Below, piece by piece: positions 48,450-58,542 of a stretch of 64,000 bases of DNA. Origin of the DNA: a virus; IMG/VR virus record IMGVR_UViG_3300009285_001653, positions 1 to 64,000 of that record. One strand, 5' to 3'. The notes below the pieces were generated by a model that saw nothing but the letters and a program-made list of their open reading frames with translations, was not told where the DNA came from and ran no database searches. The first letter of the stretch is position 1; every line of letters begins with the position of its first letter. Both the position numbers and the translations under genes were made by a program.

Positions 48450-49211
48450 TTACCAACCAGCGACTCCGGGAAGCCCAGCTGCCCTTCGTCCCTCATTGTA
48501 ACGTCTCTTCTCGGCGGGAGTTAGTGATTTAACTCCATACCTAGGATCTGCTATCCTGCGCCCGATAGTTTCCCAATCTTGCAAATTACCACCTGTCACC
48601 ACGGCGGACGGCGCATTGTCCACACCAGACTGGGCTCTTGCCTCAGCAGCGGCTTGTGATGCAGCTGTCTGGCTCGTGCTTCTAGTATTACTGAGGATTT
48701 TAACATGAGCATCCATGAGGCGGGCATCACCGTACTTTGCCAGTTCTCCACCCAGACTCATAAGCTCTTTGACTACAGCGGCTTTAACAGGATCAGCCAT
48801 TAAATGTTGTGCTGCATAATAAATAGCGCTGGCTGCTACTCGCTCCTGAGCCACATTACCCATCTCCTGCTCATATTTCACACCGTTTTCGAGCAGTGTT
48901 TTAAGCCTACCTCGTTGCTCGGTACTCAGTGGTTCGTCGGAAGCTTCAGAGGCCTTCTCTATAGACTCAGCAATCTGAGTAGCTTGGGCCAGCTCTTCCG
49001 CCGCCAAGCGATCAGCATCTGCTCTCCGACTTTCCTGCCATTGCTGAAGCATCGGAGCTAGTTGCTCCTGCTCAGCCTTACGAGCAGCCTCTAGCTTTTC
49101 ATATTCAGCCTTATAATCTACTTCAGGCGCGGTTTCTACAACAGCTTCCTGTAATTCAGGAGCCTCTGTACTCTGTTCCGGCTCCACAGCCGCGATGGTT
49201 TCTTCTGCCAT
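48450..49211 (-). CDS. Scaffold-like protein, 253 aa
   Basis: Acidic, all-helical N-terminal half (rich in Glu, Ala, Gln) and a short basic C-terminal end (PAEKRRYNEGRRAA). It lies immediately upstream of the coat gene and after the strong promoter at 49246-49275. These are the features of phage scaffolding proteins. Confidence 0.7.
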   Translation of the reverse strand: MAEETIAAVEPEQSTEAPELQEAVVETAPEVDYKAEYEKLEAARKAEQEQLAPMLQQWQESRRADADRLAAEELAQATQIAESIEKASEASDEPLSTEQRGRLKTLLENGVKYEQEMGNVAQERVAASAIYYAAQHLMADPVKAAVVKELMSLGGELAKYGDARLMDAHVKILSNTRSTSQTAASQAAAEARAQSGVDNAPSAVVTGGNLQDWETIGRRIADPRYGVKSLTPAEKRRYNEGRRAAGLPGVAGW

Positions 49212-49245
49212 GACCTACTCCTCGTGTTATTTCTCTACTATTCTT

Positions 49246-49275
49246 ATTATACACATACTTTACCTATTTTGTCAA
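49246..49275 (-). promoter_or_regulatory. Strong leftward promoter for scaffold and coat
   Basis: Minus strand TTGACA (49270-49275), an 18-bp spacer, and TATAAT (49246-49251), both perfect hexamers. Located between the metallopeptidase gene and the scaffold gene, so it gives the coat genes their own transcript. Confidence 0.85.
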
Positions 49276-49289
49276 CTATTACCAGGGAA

Positions 49290-50228
49290 TTACTCTGTGG
49301 CACCATTAGGCACTGACAAGATCTTTCTGCCCCGCCTCCGTAACAGGGACGATAACCTACCAGCGGGTAATATCCCTTCATAGAACCGACGTAACGGCAG
49401 AGGAATCTCTGCCATAGTTAGTCCTAAATCTATTGCGGCAGTAAAGATGTGTGCCATGTCCCCCAAATTGGGTACGGTATTGGTAATGTACGAGCTCTCT
49501 ATGGGATATTGTTGTAAGGATTGGGCGACTGCTTCCTTAAACTCTTTGGTGCTGGAAATGCCTTTTTGTTGCCAGTCGTAAGCATGTATAGCTTCATGGT
49601 ATGCCGGCTGTAAAGTATCAGCGTCAGAAGAGTCGGGAGAGTTTAATAGATTGCTTAGTATTATGCCGCCCGGCATCTGACCACCCCGCAGGTCTCTTCT
49701 CGGATAGTACCCATATCCCTCCCACTGACCTGGCCCCTTCCCGAAGTGGACAGGTAATCTCTCGTATTGGCTAGACACCGGCTCTGCTCCGCCAGCAGCC
49801 TTGATGAAATTGGCTAAACCTCTAGCCGGAGGAGTACCCGGTTGTGCGTTAGAACCGAAAGCTCCTCCGCGTACTACAGCAAACGCAGGATTAACGGCCC
49901 TCCGATTCCTATCAGGAGAAGGTTGTACTGTGTTTCGCCTCTTTAGATAATCTTGGTAACGTCTCTCGCTTTCTCGCCAATCCGCAGATAACCGAAAACC
50001 ACTCCTATCAAACGGCACCCTAGGATCATCCTCTTCTAACGTAGTATAATCTAGCTCACTACGTTGAGTTTGATTCCTGGACGAAACCAGTGGTTTTATA
50101 AGATCTGGGATGGATGGGGCGGGGGAGAGACGATTTAAGGTCACGTCATAGCCTGGAGGTTTTGGCCCCCAAGGATCATCTGGATCTTTCTCAAACCTCT
50201 TCAGTAGATCACCAAGCCAATTTATCAT
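49290..50228 (-). CDS. HExxH metallopeptidase-like virion protein, 312 aa
   Basis: HEAIH (211-215) is an HExxH zinc motif followed by AYDWQ; basic, Pro-rich N-terminal 140 residues. The domain is surrounded by Tyr/Gly segments. It lies between the M23 virion protein and the scaffold. It may be a virion-associated peptidase (maturation or entry), but no family is named. Confidence 0.6.
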   Translation of the reverse strand: MINWLGDLLKRFEKDPDDPWGPKPPGYDVTLNRLSPAPSIPDLIKPLVSSRNQTQRSELDYTTLEEDDPRVPFDRSGFRLSADWRESERRYQDYLKRRNTVQPSPDRNRRAVNPAFAVVRGGAFGSNAQPGTPPARGLANFIKAAGGAEPVSSQYERLPVHFGKGPGQWEGYGYYPRRDLRGGQMPGGIILSNLLNSPDSSDADTLQPAYHEAIHAYDWQQKGISSTKEFKEAVAQSLQQYPIESSYITNTVPNLGDMAHIFTAAIDLGLTMAEIPLPLRRFYEGILPAGRLSSLLRRRGRKILSVPNGATE

Positions 50229-50239
50229 TTTCTGCCTCT

Positions 50240-51559
50240 CTATTGTAGGTATTTTCTTACAAACTCCAACATCCCCTGATTCTCTAGCTCAGGTGCGCGG
50301 TTCATAAACCTCTCTTGAGATTGAAGGTAGGCTTGACGAGATGCTTTTTCAAGTCTACTGGGTAAGTTCTGGCTACTCCTAATTAGTTCGTAGCCAAATG
50401 CTGGATCATTTGCTAGCAACGCGGCTAACGATTGCTGCGGCTCGTTTAGTCCCTCAGTAGTCTCTAGTCTCTGTAAGCCTGATATTAAATCAGCCCTAGA
50501 CATTGGAGCAGCTCTCCCCTGTTGTAGTGCATCTGTAATGTCTTGCGCTATCTGCCTCTGATTGGTAGTCTCGCCCCTCATCCATCGTGTAGCTAGTGCT
50601 TGTGGCGCTTGACGCTGGATATTTTTTTCTAAGAAAGCAGTGTAAGGATTGCCGATATCAGGATTCATACCCATAGCGCGAAGAATATTGCGTGACGCTC
50701 TGGACTCTCCACCTAATGATGGCTCAAAGAAGGGTAACTGGTACTCAGACTCAATATCACTTACATCACCAAATCCCTGGAACCCGGATAGTAAATCTGT
50801 GAGAGCACGACCCCTCTCAGGTGTTTTGGAGAATAGTCCGCTGGATGGTATCTTGCTACGCTGAGCCATTGGCAACGCCCCACTAAGTATGTCTGTTTCG
50901 TAGTCTTCTAGCTCGTTGCTATAGATGCCAGGCGCTCCGCCCATACGACTTCTCACGCTCGATGGCCCAACGGCTTGTATACCAGCCGGCCCCAGATCTT
51001 TTAGGTATTGGAAAAAACCACCAGCCTTTAGTATCTGGCTAATTGGAGACCCAGAAGCACCGCCCGCCGTGGGGAACTCTCCAGTATCATCAGGCCCTTC
51101 AGGTGGTTCTTCTTCCTCGTCGCCACCAAAAAAGTCACCGGTTTCATCATAAGAAGGACCCAAACCACCCCCAAAACGTTTGATGAGAGGGGCTGGATCA
51201 ACATAACTACCAGTAGAGTTTTGCAGGCGGAACTCGGTATGAGGTCCAGTTGAAGCACCAGTAGACCCGCTCGACATCAATACTGTATTCACTCCAACCT
51301 CATCACCTATCTTCACCCTAAGTCTGCTGCCATGAAGATAAGTAGTAGTACCCCAACTATGCTGCACACGCACAAAGTTCCCAAGCTGGGGGTCAAACCC
51401 GGCCTGAATCACCTTGCCACGATCAACAGGAGTAATAGAAGTACCTTTAGGCGTAAGAATATCTACTCCCTTATGTGGCCCTGTTCTTCTTCCACCTACT
51501 GTATCAGGATCACCAAACACAGAACTTATAGGATAAGTTGTCCAATGTGGCCCTGCCAT
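50240..51559 (-). CDS. Virion-associated M23 endopeptidase, 439 aa
   Basis: Residues about 10-130 are an M23 lysostaphin-like domain: GPHKGVDI (H29, D33), TTYLHGSRL (H76), STGPHTEFRL (H107). The last ligand of the HxH pair is E109. The rest (140-439) is a helical virion part; residues about 290-310 (SRNILRAMGMNPDIGNPYTA) resemble the virion gene at 56875. It probably opens peptidoglycan during DNA entry. Confidence 0.75.
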   Translation of the reverse strand: MAGPHWTTYPISSVFGDPDTVGGRRTGPHKGVDILTPKGTSITPVDRGKVIQAGFDPQLGNFVRVQHSWGTTTYLHGSRLRVKIGDEVGVNTVLMSSGSTGASTGPHTEFRLQNSTGSYVDPAPLIKRFGGGLGPSYDETGDFFGGDEEEEPPEGPDDTGEFPTAGGASGSPISQILKAGGFFQYLKDLGPAGIQAVGPSSVRSRMGGAPGIYSNELEDYETDILSGALPMAQRSKIPSSGLFSKTPERGRALTDLLSGFQGFGDVSDIESEYQLPFFEPSLGGESRASRNILRAMGMNPDIGNPYTAFLEKNIQRQAPQALATRWMRGETTNQRQIAQDITDALQQGRAAPMSRADLISGLQRLETTEGLNEPQQSLAALLANDPAFGYELIRSSQNLPSRLEKASRQAYLQSQERFMNRAPELENQGMLEFVRKYLQ

Positions 51560-51563
51560 GTTT

Positions 51564-54500
51564 TCACCTCAATAGCGGTTTCTTAAGCCCGCCAGTTTCT
51601 TTATCTACTGCCTCACGCACTATATCCTTATCATCTCCAGGTAATTCTCGCCACTCAGTATACCCCTTCTTATTATACATCTGTATCGTCTTTGTGTTAA
51701 GCTTATCCATGTAAGCAGCTATTCGCAGCCTACCAGCAGGAGGCAGTTCGCCCCAAACAGTAATATTGTCAGGCCCGGAGAACTCTTTATCTATTTCCCA
51801 TTGCTTAGCAAAACCATCAGCTAGATAGTCCTGTACTGTCTCCACACTCCAGTTGTTACCGGTGCGGGGTTTTGGATGAACTTCGCTTCTCTTAGCTTGC
51901 TCTTTGGATGCATCAAACGTATCCAGCTCGTCTTTATAGCTTTGTAGATAGGTATTAAGTTCAGGACTATCAGCCCTCAGATATTTTCGTAGCCGCTTGT
52001 ATTCGCTAATCGCCACTTTTGCGTAGAGTGGAGAATCTTTTATGAACTTTTTCCAAAGAGCTTCTTCTCCTGGAGTTCTGTTCCGGTCAGCTACATCCGC
52101 CTCCAAAAAGAGCTTTATACGCTTAGCCTTGTCTGTAGAACCTTCAGCCAAAGCTTCGGCTGTTACTCCGGCAGCGTTCCTATATTTTCTAAGTACCTCG
52201 CCCTGACCAACATCTTCCATCATATCACTAGCGTTCACAGCTGATCCTTTAATGCCAAACACACTAGGTATCGAGCCGGCTGCTTGTTCAGCCTCGGACG
52301 CCCCTGTAAAACGATCCTGTGGAGTTCCCAAAGAGAATGGCTTAAACGTCTCTCCGAGTAACCTAGCCCAATCTATCGGGTTGTTGGGATCATAAATAGT
52401 CCCCCACATATCCTTACCGTCACGGAATATGGATTCTATATTGCCTGCGAGGGAAGGAACAGCAGCTAGTAGTGGCTTTACTACATCTTTAGCGCGTCTA
52501 GCCTTCCCCCTAGTATCTTTCGCTGTAGGAAGAGTAGCTGCGTTGATGATCAAACCTAAGATACTATCATAAGGCCCCAACAACTTCCAGTCCTGACCAA
52601 GTGCTCTCAACGCTAGGAAGTTTGAGTTGTAACGCCAAGATCCGTCAGCGTTCTGTATCACGGGGGCAAAATCCGTCTTTCTACCTTGTACAGCGTTACC
52701 AGCTACCGTAAGCGCTGTCGCTACTCCAAAAAGCTTTACCAATGAATCTCTTGCTTGTATCTGCTCCGCCGATGCCCCAGGCCTAAATCCCCCTATACCA
52801 TTTATCAGGGTTTCTACTCTAGCCTGAAAGAATCTGGGCGCGTACAAAGCCAAGTCACCAAGACCGCCAAACGCTCGATCCTGGCTCCATCCAGTCATAC
52901 GATTAACTGAATCGGCCATCCTGCGTAATTCACCAGAGGATTCTAGCTGTGCTAGAGGTATTCCTTTTTTGATCTCGGCAAGAACCAGATCTCTATACCA
53001 TGATGCTCGTATAGTATCAGAGTATGAAGTAAACATCCGGTTGATTTGTTTTATGCCTGGAGCTTTCTCTAATAACTTTGCTGCTTGTCCAAGCCCGGTC
53101 TCACCCGCTATAGTACCAGTAGTACCAGCAATATGAAGACCATTCCTGGTTGCTTGCACTAAGGTAGGAGTTCCTTCTGCTTTGGCTCTAATGTCATAAT
53201 TCTTGAAAAAATGCCCTAGCGCCTTCGGATCTATAATAGACTTTACATGTACTTTTACTGCAATAGGCACTGCTTTAGGATCTGCTGCTGCTGCAAGCAA
53301 TCCCTGAATACCTATGGCAGAATCGTCGCCGGTTGCTGTACTCAACCGTTGTAGAGAGTTGATGTTCATAATTACATTTTCGAGCATCCCAGACGGCAAC
53401 CTCTCTTGTTGCAAAGCATGATTAGCTGCATTTGCCATCGCTGTGGGTAAGTCTACTCCCGCCATAGAAGGTACATCTACTGTGGCACGACCATGTCCCA
53501 CTCCTTCTGGGGGAGTCTTCTTTAACACCAATTCGCCGTTTTGCTTGGCCTTAGCAAACTGGTTGGCCATGTGCTTGCGATTTATGTCTCGTCCTATCCA
53601 CAATATGTATGAGTGTACAGATTCTTCTGGACTAACATACTCATAACCTTTCTCTATGCCCTCGGCTTCGGAACCAAACTTAGCAGGCTTTTTATATGGA
53701 GAGGTTCCCTGTCCCCTCGAAGGGCGCATCCTTACCGGCTCGTCATAGCCCAAAAGCGAAGCGCTCCCTCGTGGAATGTAAAAACCGCCCTGCCTCGGAT
53801 CTATTCCAACTCTGCTGCCATATTCTATACCAACCTCATTAGCTAGCTTAGCATATGGAGCTACCAGTTGCCTAATTTTTTCGACAGCAGCCTTTTGTTC
53901 TGCATTTAGATTGAAAGATGCCGGAGCGTCTGTAACATCACGGAGACCTGGGCCCCTAGGAAACTCATCATTAGCCAACGAAGGTATAAGTCCCGACTTA
54001 TCTACATTGAACACCTCCATCTCTGCCTGGATCCTATCCGATATAAAAGCCCCCTGAGAAGATATAATATGACTTTTATTCTTATACTGATCCATGATAG
54101 CAGTAGCCGTTTCTTCATACTTATTTGCCATACCTGGCACAACCCTACGAAATTGATCTTCAATAATCTGGGCTGGCGTCAGAGGCTTAGAAGTAAAATC
54201 TTGTAGGCCAAGAACGTTCTCTTCTAGCGGTGGTTTGCCTCTAGGTGGTGGTAGGCCTTCAATACTTTTAGTGGCCTCTCTAGCACCGGCTTCATAAGGA
54301 GTACCACCAAGCTGATCGCCGGGAGGAAATCTACCAGACGGCTCTTCAGGCCGTCTGCCCCTAGGAGGCTGTCCACCACCAGGAGGCGGTTTTTGCGGCG
54401 GAATCGTCGGGCCAGGAGCTTCTTCTCTTAGCCTCTTTGACTCAGCGGCCTGCTCCTCTAAATCAGCCAAATACTTCTCTCTTGCTGCTCTTTGCTGTAC

Positions 54501-56564
54501 TGTTTCACCAATAGAGACTTCGGGCGTGATAGGCTCTTCCGGCAGTCCACTAGCGGGAGGCGTTGGCTCCGCAACCTCTCCTATCCTAGTAACAGGCTGT
54601 GCATCTACAAACTTACTGTGAAGATCAGCGATAGCATTTCTAACTCCTACACCCCGACCCTCTATCTCTCCCCCGCCAGGTACAGTAGCTTTAGCGGTAT
54701 ACACTCCACCTTCCAACTGTCCTGTTTTGAGAAGGACACCAGGATGTTTTGCTTTCCAGGTTCCGTGGCTATAAGGAAAGTTCCCCTCAAGTATTTCAGC
54801 TTGTGTGAAGTTTAGCTCGCCTGGCGGCTGTGTTTCGAGAGTAGGAGGTTCTACACCCTTTCTTCTGCCCCTTACTCTCACACCAACCCCAGTAGGAGGT
54901 GCTTCTTGTACAGTCGGAAGTTGGCCACCACGGAGCTTCGGAGTAACCTCCATAGCAGGTTGTTCTTTTAACGCCTGTTGTATATCTGGGTAGTCAGTTA
55001 CGGCTTCTGGAAGAATACTTGCTCTACGCTCTAAAAGCTCATCAAACATCGCAGCAGGAACCCGAACAGCTTCTCCGGGCAACACCTCTCTACCATATAC
55101 TGCCTCAGTAACAAGTACGCGATGCCGTTGTAATGCATCTTCGTAGTATGTTATGGCTGTTTCCTTAGTAGGTTTGTGTAAGGCAGCCTGTATCGCAGCC
55201 CACTGATGTCTAGGAGTACGTAGAGCATCTAAAAGACCCTGAGACTCGACCTGCTTTCTTAATTTTGATACATCTTTAGACTGTTTAAGGATATAGTCAG
55301 TAAGAGTTCCTGGAGACAATTCCTCTGGTAATGCAAGTGCTGTCGGCTCTTTGTCTCGTCCGAACTTAATCTCAGGCTCCCCCGCTCTCCGTTGTTTCTC
55401 TATAAGCACCTCTGCTGGTTTCGGTTCGGTTTTAAGAAACTCGGTTACTGGTACTGGCTTATACGCGCCAGGCCCCTCTTGCAACCTATTTATAATAGCC
55501 TGTCTGACATCATCAACCTTTTCATCGAATATCTTTTTGTACGCGTCAGCCTCCTCCAGCTCTCCCCGCGCCAAAGCATTAGCCCTACCACGAGATGCTT
55601 GTAGGATCTTGGCCAGATTATTCGCATTATCCTTCATCCCAAGCTGTCTTACATAACGTGGTAGAGCGTCGGCGGGAAGACCCATAATATCAGCTACGGT
55701 TATGCCCTCTGGTATGCTTTCTTCTGATGGAAATATTCTGCCACTACCACGCTCCTCTTGAAGCCAGCGGCGGATTTGCGGAGAGATGTCTTCAGGAACT
55801 GTACTAGGCTTAACACCACGAACCACCTCTCTACCAGGAGTCAACCATCCTTCATTAGCAGCTTTAATAATAGCCTCTACTGCCGGTCTCGCCGCCCGCC
55901 CCGCTAACTTAATTCCACCCTGGACTAGTGGATCCACGAATGGAGCCGGCGCAAACTGTGCTATATCTACAGCAGTTCTTCCTAATCTCTGTTCAGTTGG
56001 TAAGAACGGGTTAGGATCAGTTGACGGAAAGAGCTCTTGCATAAACCCTTGCCGACGTGCTTCGCCTGTTCTTGGCCCAATAGTGGGGGGACCTGGTTGT
56101 ACTCGAGGAAATCTGTCTGGTTCTTCTGGCCCCGGAGGCGGATAGGCTCGCGAGAAGTCACTAACACGTTCTTCAAGAGAGCGTCCTGGAGGATCACCGG
56201 TAGCAGGTGCTCCTAAAATGTTTAGCAAAGCACCGAGAATAGGGATTTTTGTGACATCAGGCCCGCCATATTCGTCGGGCCTCTGTCCGATTGTTTGGCC
56301 ACGAAACTTAGCTAGTTCACCCGGATAGTAGTCAACGAGAGGCCGAGGAGGTCCTACTGCCTGGCCGCGAAACCGCTCTATTCCAGCATAGGGATCAGCG
56401 GGCCCATCTACTGGCCCCGGGACTTCTGGCCCTCCGCCATACCCCTCCGCAATCATCCTGAGCCGATTGAACAGCTCCAGCTCATCCTCGTCCTCTAGTG
56501 GTGAACGCGGACCTATATCTGGCGCTAAAAACCGCCTAAAGCTGTGGGGAGAAGCTATTGGCAT
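51564..56564 (-). CDS. Giant internal virion/ejection protein, 1666 aa
   Basis: The largest gene, in the podovirus position of internal core or ejection proteins. N-terminal 330 residues Pro/Gly-rich, a proline-rich segment near 700-760, then a conserved-looking core (residues about 860-1300; for example IDPRQGGFYIPRG and VSPEESVHSYILWIGRD) and a helical C-terminus. No known enzyme motif found by eye. Its stop abuts the M23 gene. Confidence 0.7.
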   Translation of the reverse strand: MPIASPHSFRRFLAPDIGPRSPLEDEDELELFNRLRMIAEGYGGGPEVPGPVDGPADPYAGIERFRGQAVGPPRPLVDYYPGELAKFRGQTIGQRPDEYGGPDVTKIPILGALLNILGAPATGDPPGRSLEERVSDFSRAYPPPGPEEPDRFPRVQPGPPTIGPRTGEARRQGFMQELFPSTDPNPFLPTEQRLGRTAVDIAQFAPAPFVDPLVQGGIKLAGRAARPAVEAIIKAANEGWLTPGREVVRGVKPSTVPEDISPQIRRWLQEERGSGRIFPSEESIPEGITVADIMGLPADALPRYVRQLGMKDNANNLAKILQASRGRANALARGELEEADAYKKIFDEKVDDVRQAIINRLQEGPGAYKPVPVTEFLKTEPKPAEVLIEKQRRAGEPEIKFGRDKEPTALALPEELSPGTLTDYILKQSKDVSKLRKQVESQGLLDALRTPRHQWAAIQAALHKPTKETAITYYEDALQRHRVLVTEAVYGREVLPGEAVRVPAAMFDELLERRASILPEAVTDYPDIQQALKEQPAMEVTPKLRGGQLPTVQEAPPTGVGVRVRGRRKGVEPPTLETQPPGELNFTQAEILEGNFPYSHGTWKAKHPGVLLKTGQLEGGVYTAKATVPGGGEIEGRGVGVRNAIADLHSKFVDAQPVTRIGEVAEPTPPASGLPEEPITPEVSIGETVQQRAAREKYLADLEEQAAESKRLREEAPGPTIPPQKPPPGGGQPPRGRRPEEPSGRFPPGDQLGGTPYEAGAREATKSIEGLPPPRGKPPLEENVLGLQDFTSKPLTPAQIIEDQFRRVVPGMANKYEETATAIMDQYKNKSHIISSQGAFISDRIQAEMEVFNVDKSGLIPSLANDEFPRGPGLRDVTDAPASFNLNAEQKAAVEKIRQLVAPYAKLANEVGIEYGSRVGIDPRQGGFYIPRGSASLLGYDEPVRMRPSRGQGTSPYKKPAKFGSEAEGIEKGYEYVSPEESVHSYILWIGRDINRKHMANQFAKAKQNGELVLKKTPPEGVGHGRATVDVPSMAGVDLPTAMANAANHALQQERLPSGMLENVIMNINSLQRLSTATGDDSAIGIQGLLAAAADPKAVPIAVKVHVKSIIDPKALGHFFKNYDIRAKAEGTPTLVQATRNGLHIAGTTGTIAGETGLGQAAKLLEKAPGIKQINRMFTSYSDTIRASWYRDLVLAEIKKGIPLAQLESSGELRRMADSVNRMTGWSQDRAFGGLGDLALYAPRFFQARVETLINGIGGFRPGASAEQIQARDSLVKLFGVATALTVAGNAVQGRKTDFAPVIQNADGSWRYNSNFLALRALGQDWKLLGPYDSILGLIINAATLPTAKDTRGKARRAKDVVKPLLAAVPSLAGNIESIFRDGKDMWGTIYDPNNPIDWARLLGETFKPFSLGTPQDRFTGASEAEQAAGSIPSVFGIKGSAVNASDMMEDVGQGEVLRKYRNAAGVTAEALAEGSTDKAKRIKLFLEADVADRNRTPGEEALWKKFIKDSPLYAKVAISEYKRLRKYLRADSPELNTYLQSYKDELDTFDASKEQAKRSEVHPKPRTGNNWSVETVQDYLADGFAKQWEIDKEFSGPDNITVWGELPPAGRLRIAAYMDKLNTKTIQMYNKKGYTEWRELPGDDKDIVREAVDKETGGLKKPLLR

Positions 56565-56872
56565 TAGTATGTCCTGTTGATGTAACGAACCCGGGGACTA
56601 AAGGCTCCTGGACGCTCGCCTCTCTGTGAGGGAGACATCCCAGCATACTCACCCCGAAGATCCAATCCACCAAGAAAGTCGCGGAAGCTGCGGTTGGGGT
56701 TTTGTGGAAGTTCGGCTAAATACTTGTTATAGGCACGGGTTTGGCTGCCACGCAAAAACTCTCCGTAAGGATTAGCTTTATAGGCTTTAGGAAAGACGCT
56801 ATAGAAGCCAGCAGATGGCTCACCGCCGTAAAACTCTTCGTTGAGTAGATCCGTCCAGTTGAACTCGGCCAT
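56564..56872 (-). CDS. Small virion protein with NPY-type domain, 102 aa
   Basis: KANPYGEFLRGSQTRAYNKYLAE resembles the GNPYxxFL region of the proteins at 50240 and 56875. It overlaps the giant gene by one base. Likely a paralogous piece of a structural family. Confidence 0.55.
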   Translation of the reverse strand: MAEFNWTDLLNEEFYGGEPSAGFYSVFPKAYKANPYGEFLRGSQTRAYNKYLAELPQNPNRSFRDFLGGLDLRGEYAGMSPSQRGERPGAFSPRVRYINRTY

Positions 56873-56874
56873 AA

Positions 56875-57972
56875 CTAGCCTCCATAAAGAAACCGCATGA
56901 ATGTTTTATTGCCGAGGCCAGGAGCCAGATTCCTATATCTTTCTTGCATAGTAGCCCCAGACCTTGATTGAGCACGGCGCAAAGCACTAGGCAAGTTGCT
57001 AGCCTCTTGGTAGAGATCGAGGGCTTCGTTAGGATCCATGTACCTCTGTGCTAAAATCCTCTCACCTTCAGATAGAGATTCCGGACTAGCAGCGTATTTG
57101 TCCTGGAGATTGGCTATATTCCCTATCATACCCAATCCAGGACCTCCACCACCCTGCTTTAACGCGCCTGCCACACCCCCAGGCAATCTTTCTCTAAGTG
57201 TTTCTACAGCACCACCGCCAAGTAAATCTTGTGCTGTAAACGTTTCAGACATGCCTGGTATACGACCTTGTAGGTAGGCATTGTAAGGATTGCCCACATC
57301 CATATTCATACCCAAACCACGCAATAAGTTACGCGCTGCAAAATTACCTTCCTCTTCGCCTTCTAAGAATGGAAAGTAGTAGGGGATGTCAGAAGGAGCC
57401 GTACCGCCTATGTCCAATCCTCCAGCAATCAAGTCCGCGGCTGTACCTGTACGCGGTTTAGGGGCAAAAACGGTGCCCGGTTTGTAGTCCTTGCCGGGAG
57501 CGCCTGGGATCTCACCTGGTTTTGGAGCTGTAGGAGGCGCGGCTGAAGGGCCAGCGGGAGGTATGGCTGAAGGGCCAGCAGTCTTTCCACCACCAGCCGT
57601 AGATGGCACTCCAGGATCCGGAGCGCCAATACCTTTCAAATGTTGTCTAAACGCGTCCATATCCATGTAGTCCTGGGGGGGAACAGCCGCCATCCTCTCC
57701 AACCGCCACTCCCTATACTGTTCTTCTACATTGGGATTGATCATAAAATAGCCTGGGAAGGTGAGGCTGATGTTAGGGCCCATTGAGGGGCCGGCAGAAG
57801 GACCCGCTGAAAGATTCGATCGAGCCCCCGCGAGTATTTCAGCAACGGTCTCGTCAAGACCTTGCTGATACGATGGAGGAGGTCCCCCTCCTGGCAGTCC
57901 ATATTCACCACTCGCACTTACATAGGTTGGGGGTGGAGGCGGCACATAATAAGAACCTGGTTGGTATGGCAT
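56875..57972 (-). CDS. Virion protein, 365 aa
   Basis: Pro/Gly/Ser-rich first 170 residues, then a helical C-terminal region containing ARNLLRGLGMNMDVGNPYNAYL (split by one Gly) that parallels the virion M23 protein. An assembly-domain paralogue; probably a neck or internal protein. No catalytic motif. Confidence 0.6.
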   Translation of the reverse strand: MPYQPGSYYVPPPPPTYVSASGEYGLPGGGPPPSYQQGLDETVAEILAGARSNLSAGPSAGPSMGPNISLTFPGYFMINPNVEEQYREWRLERMAAVPPQDYMDMDAFRQHLKGIGAPDPGVPSTAGGGKTAGPSAIPPAGPSAAPPTAPKPGEIPGAPGKDYKPGTVFAPKPRTGTAADLIAGGLDIGGTAPSDIPYYFPFLEGEEEGNFAARNLLRGLGMNMDVGNPYNAYLQGRIPGMSETFTAQDLLGGGAVETLRERLPGGVAGALKQGGGGPGLGMIGNIANLQDKYAASPESLSEGERILAQRYMDPNEALDLYQEASNLPSALRRAQSRSGATMQERYRNLAPGLGNKTFMRFLYGG

Positions 57973-57980
57973 AATTCTAC

Positions 57981-58094
57981 CTACTTCTTTCTCTTCTGCA
58001 GAGTTCCATAAACATATCTATCCTGGCGCTTCTTATTGCCAGGAAACTTTTTCTGTGCTGCCTTCTTCAGAGCCTTTTCCATCGCTGCTGGCAT
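57981..58094 (-). CDS. Small basic phage protein, 37 aa
   Basis: ATG at 58094, preceded by AAAAAGGG. MPAAMEKALKKAAQKK then KRQDRYVYGTLQKRKK is a recognisable common small phage protein (typically MPKAMEKKLKK...YVYGTLRK). It is basic, so it probably binds DNA or the ribosome. It lies between virion genes. Confidence 0.7.
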   Translation of the reverse strand: MPAAMEKALKKAAQKKFPGNKKRQDRYVYGTLQKRKK

Positions 58095-58100
58095 AGCTAT

Positions 58101-58385
58101 TTACCCTTTTTCATCGGCATTTTCTCTGGGACCTGATGCTTCGACATTGCTGCTCACTACTTTCCTTGTTATTATGGAGCTCTTTGGAATCTGTAGAACC
58201 TCACTAATTCCATTGTGTTCGGTTAAACTTTGTGCTAGAACCACCTGCTCATCATTCTCAAAGAACAAATAACCCACAGAGAACGCCTTAGGCAATCCTT
58301 CTTCGAGTGTTTTCTTTAACCACTCAACAGAGTTCCAACCAGTGATAACATTGCTATCTACCCAAGTGATCTCTATAATATCCAT
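58101..58385 (-). CDS. Hypothetical protein, 94 aa
   Basis: GAGGAGAG precedes the ATG. Alpha/beta, acidic end (EASGPRENADE). Directly follows the promoter at 58406-58435. Function is not recognised. Confidence 0.55.
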   Translation of the reverse strand: MDIIEITWVDSNVITGWNSVEWLKKTLEEGLPKAFSVGYLFFENDEQVVLAQSLTEHNGISEVLQIPKSSIITRKVVSSNVEASGPRENADEKG

Positions 58386-58405
58386 CTCTCCTCTTTCCCT
58401 CCCTT

Positions 58406-58435
58406 ATTATAACAGTTCTTGACCTACTTTGTCTA
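58406..58435 (-). promoter_or_regulatory. Leftward promoter, 18-bp spacer
   Basis: Minus strand TAGACA (58430-58435), 18-bp spacer, TATAAT (58406-58411). In the 157-bp gap upstream of the gene ending at 58385; the rest of the gap shows no gene. Confidence 0.75.
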
Positions 58436-58542
58436 CTATCTAAATGATTCGCGAGGCGCGCTAATTCTATCCCGGCCCACAGAAACCAATGAGCCATGAA
58501 CCTAAGTAGCCACGCGATGAGCCGCTGCACCGATTGCCCTCT

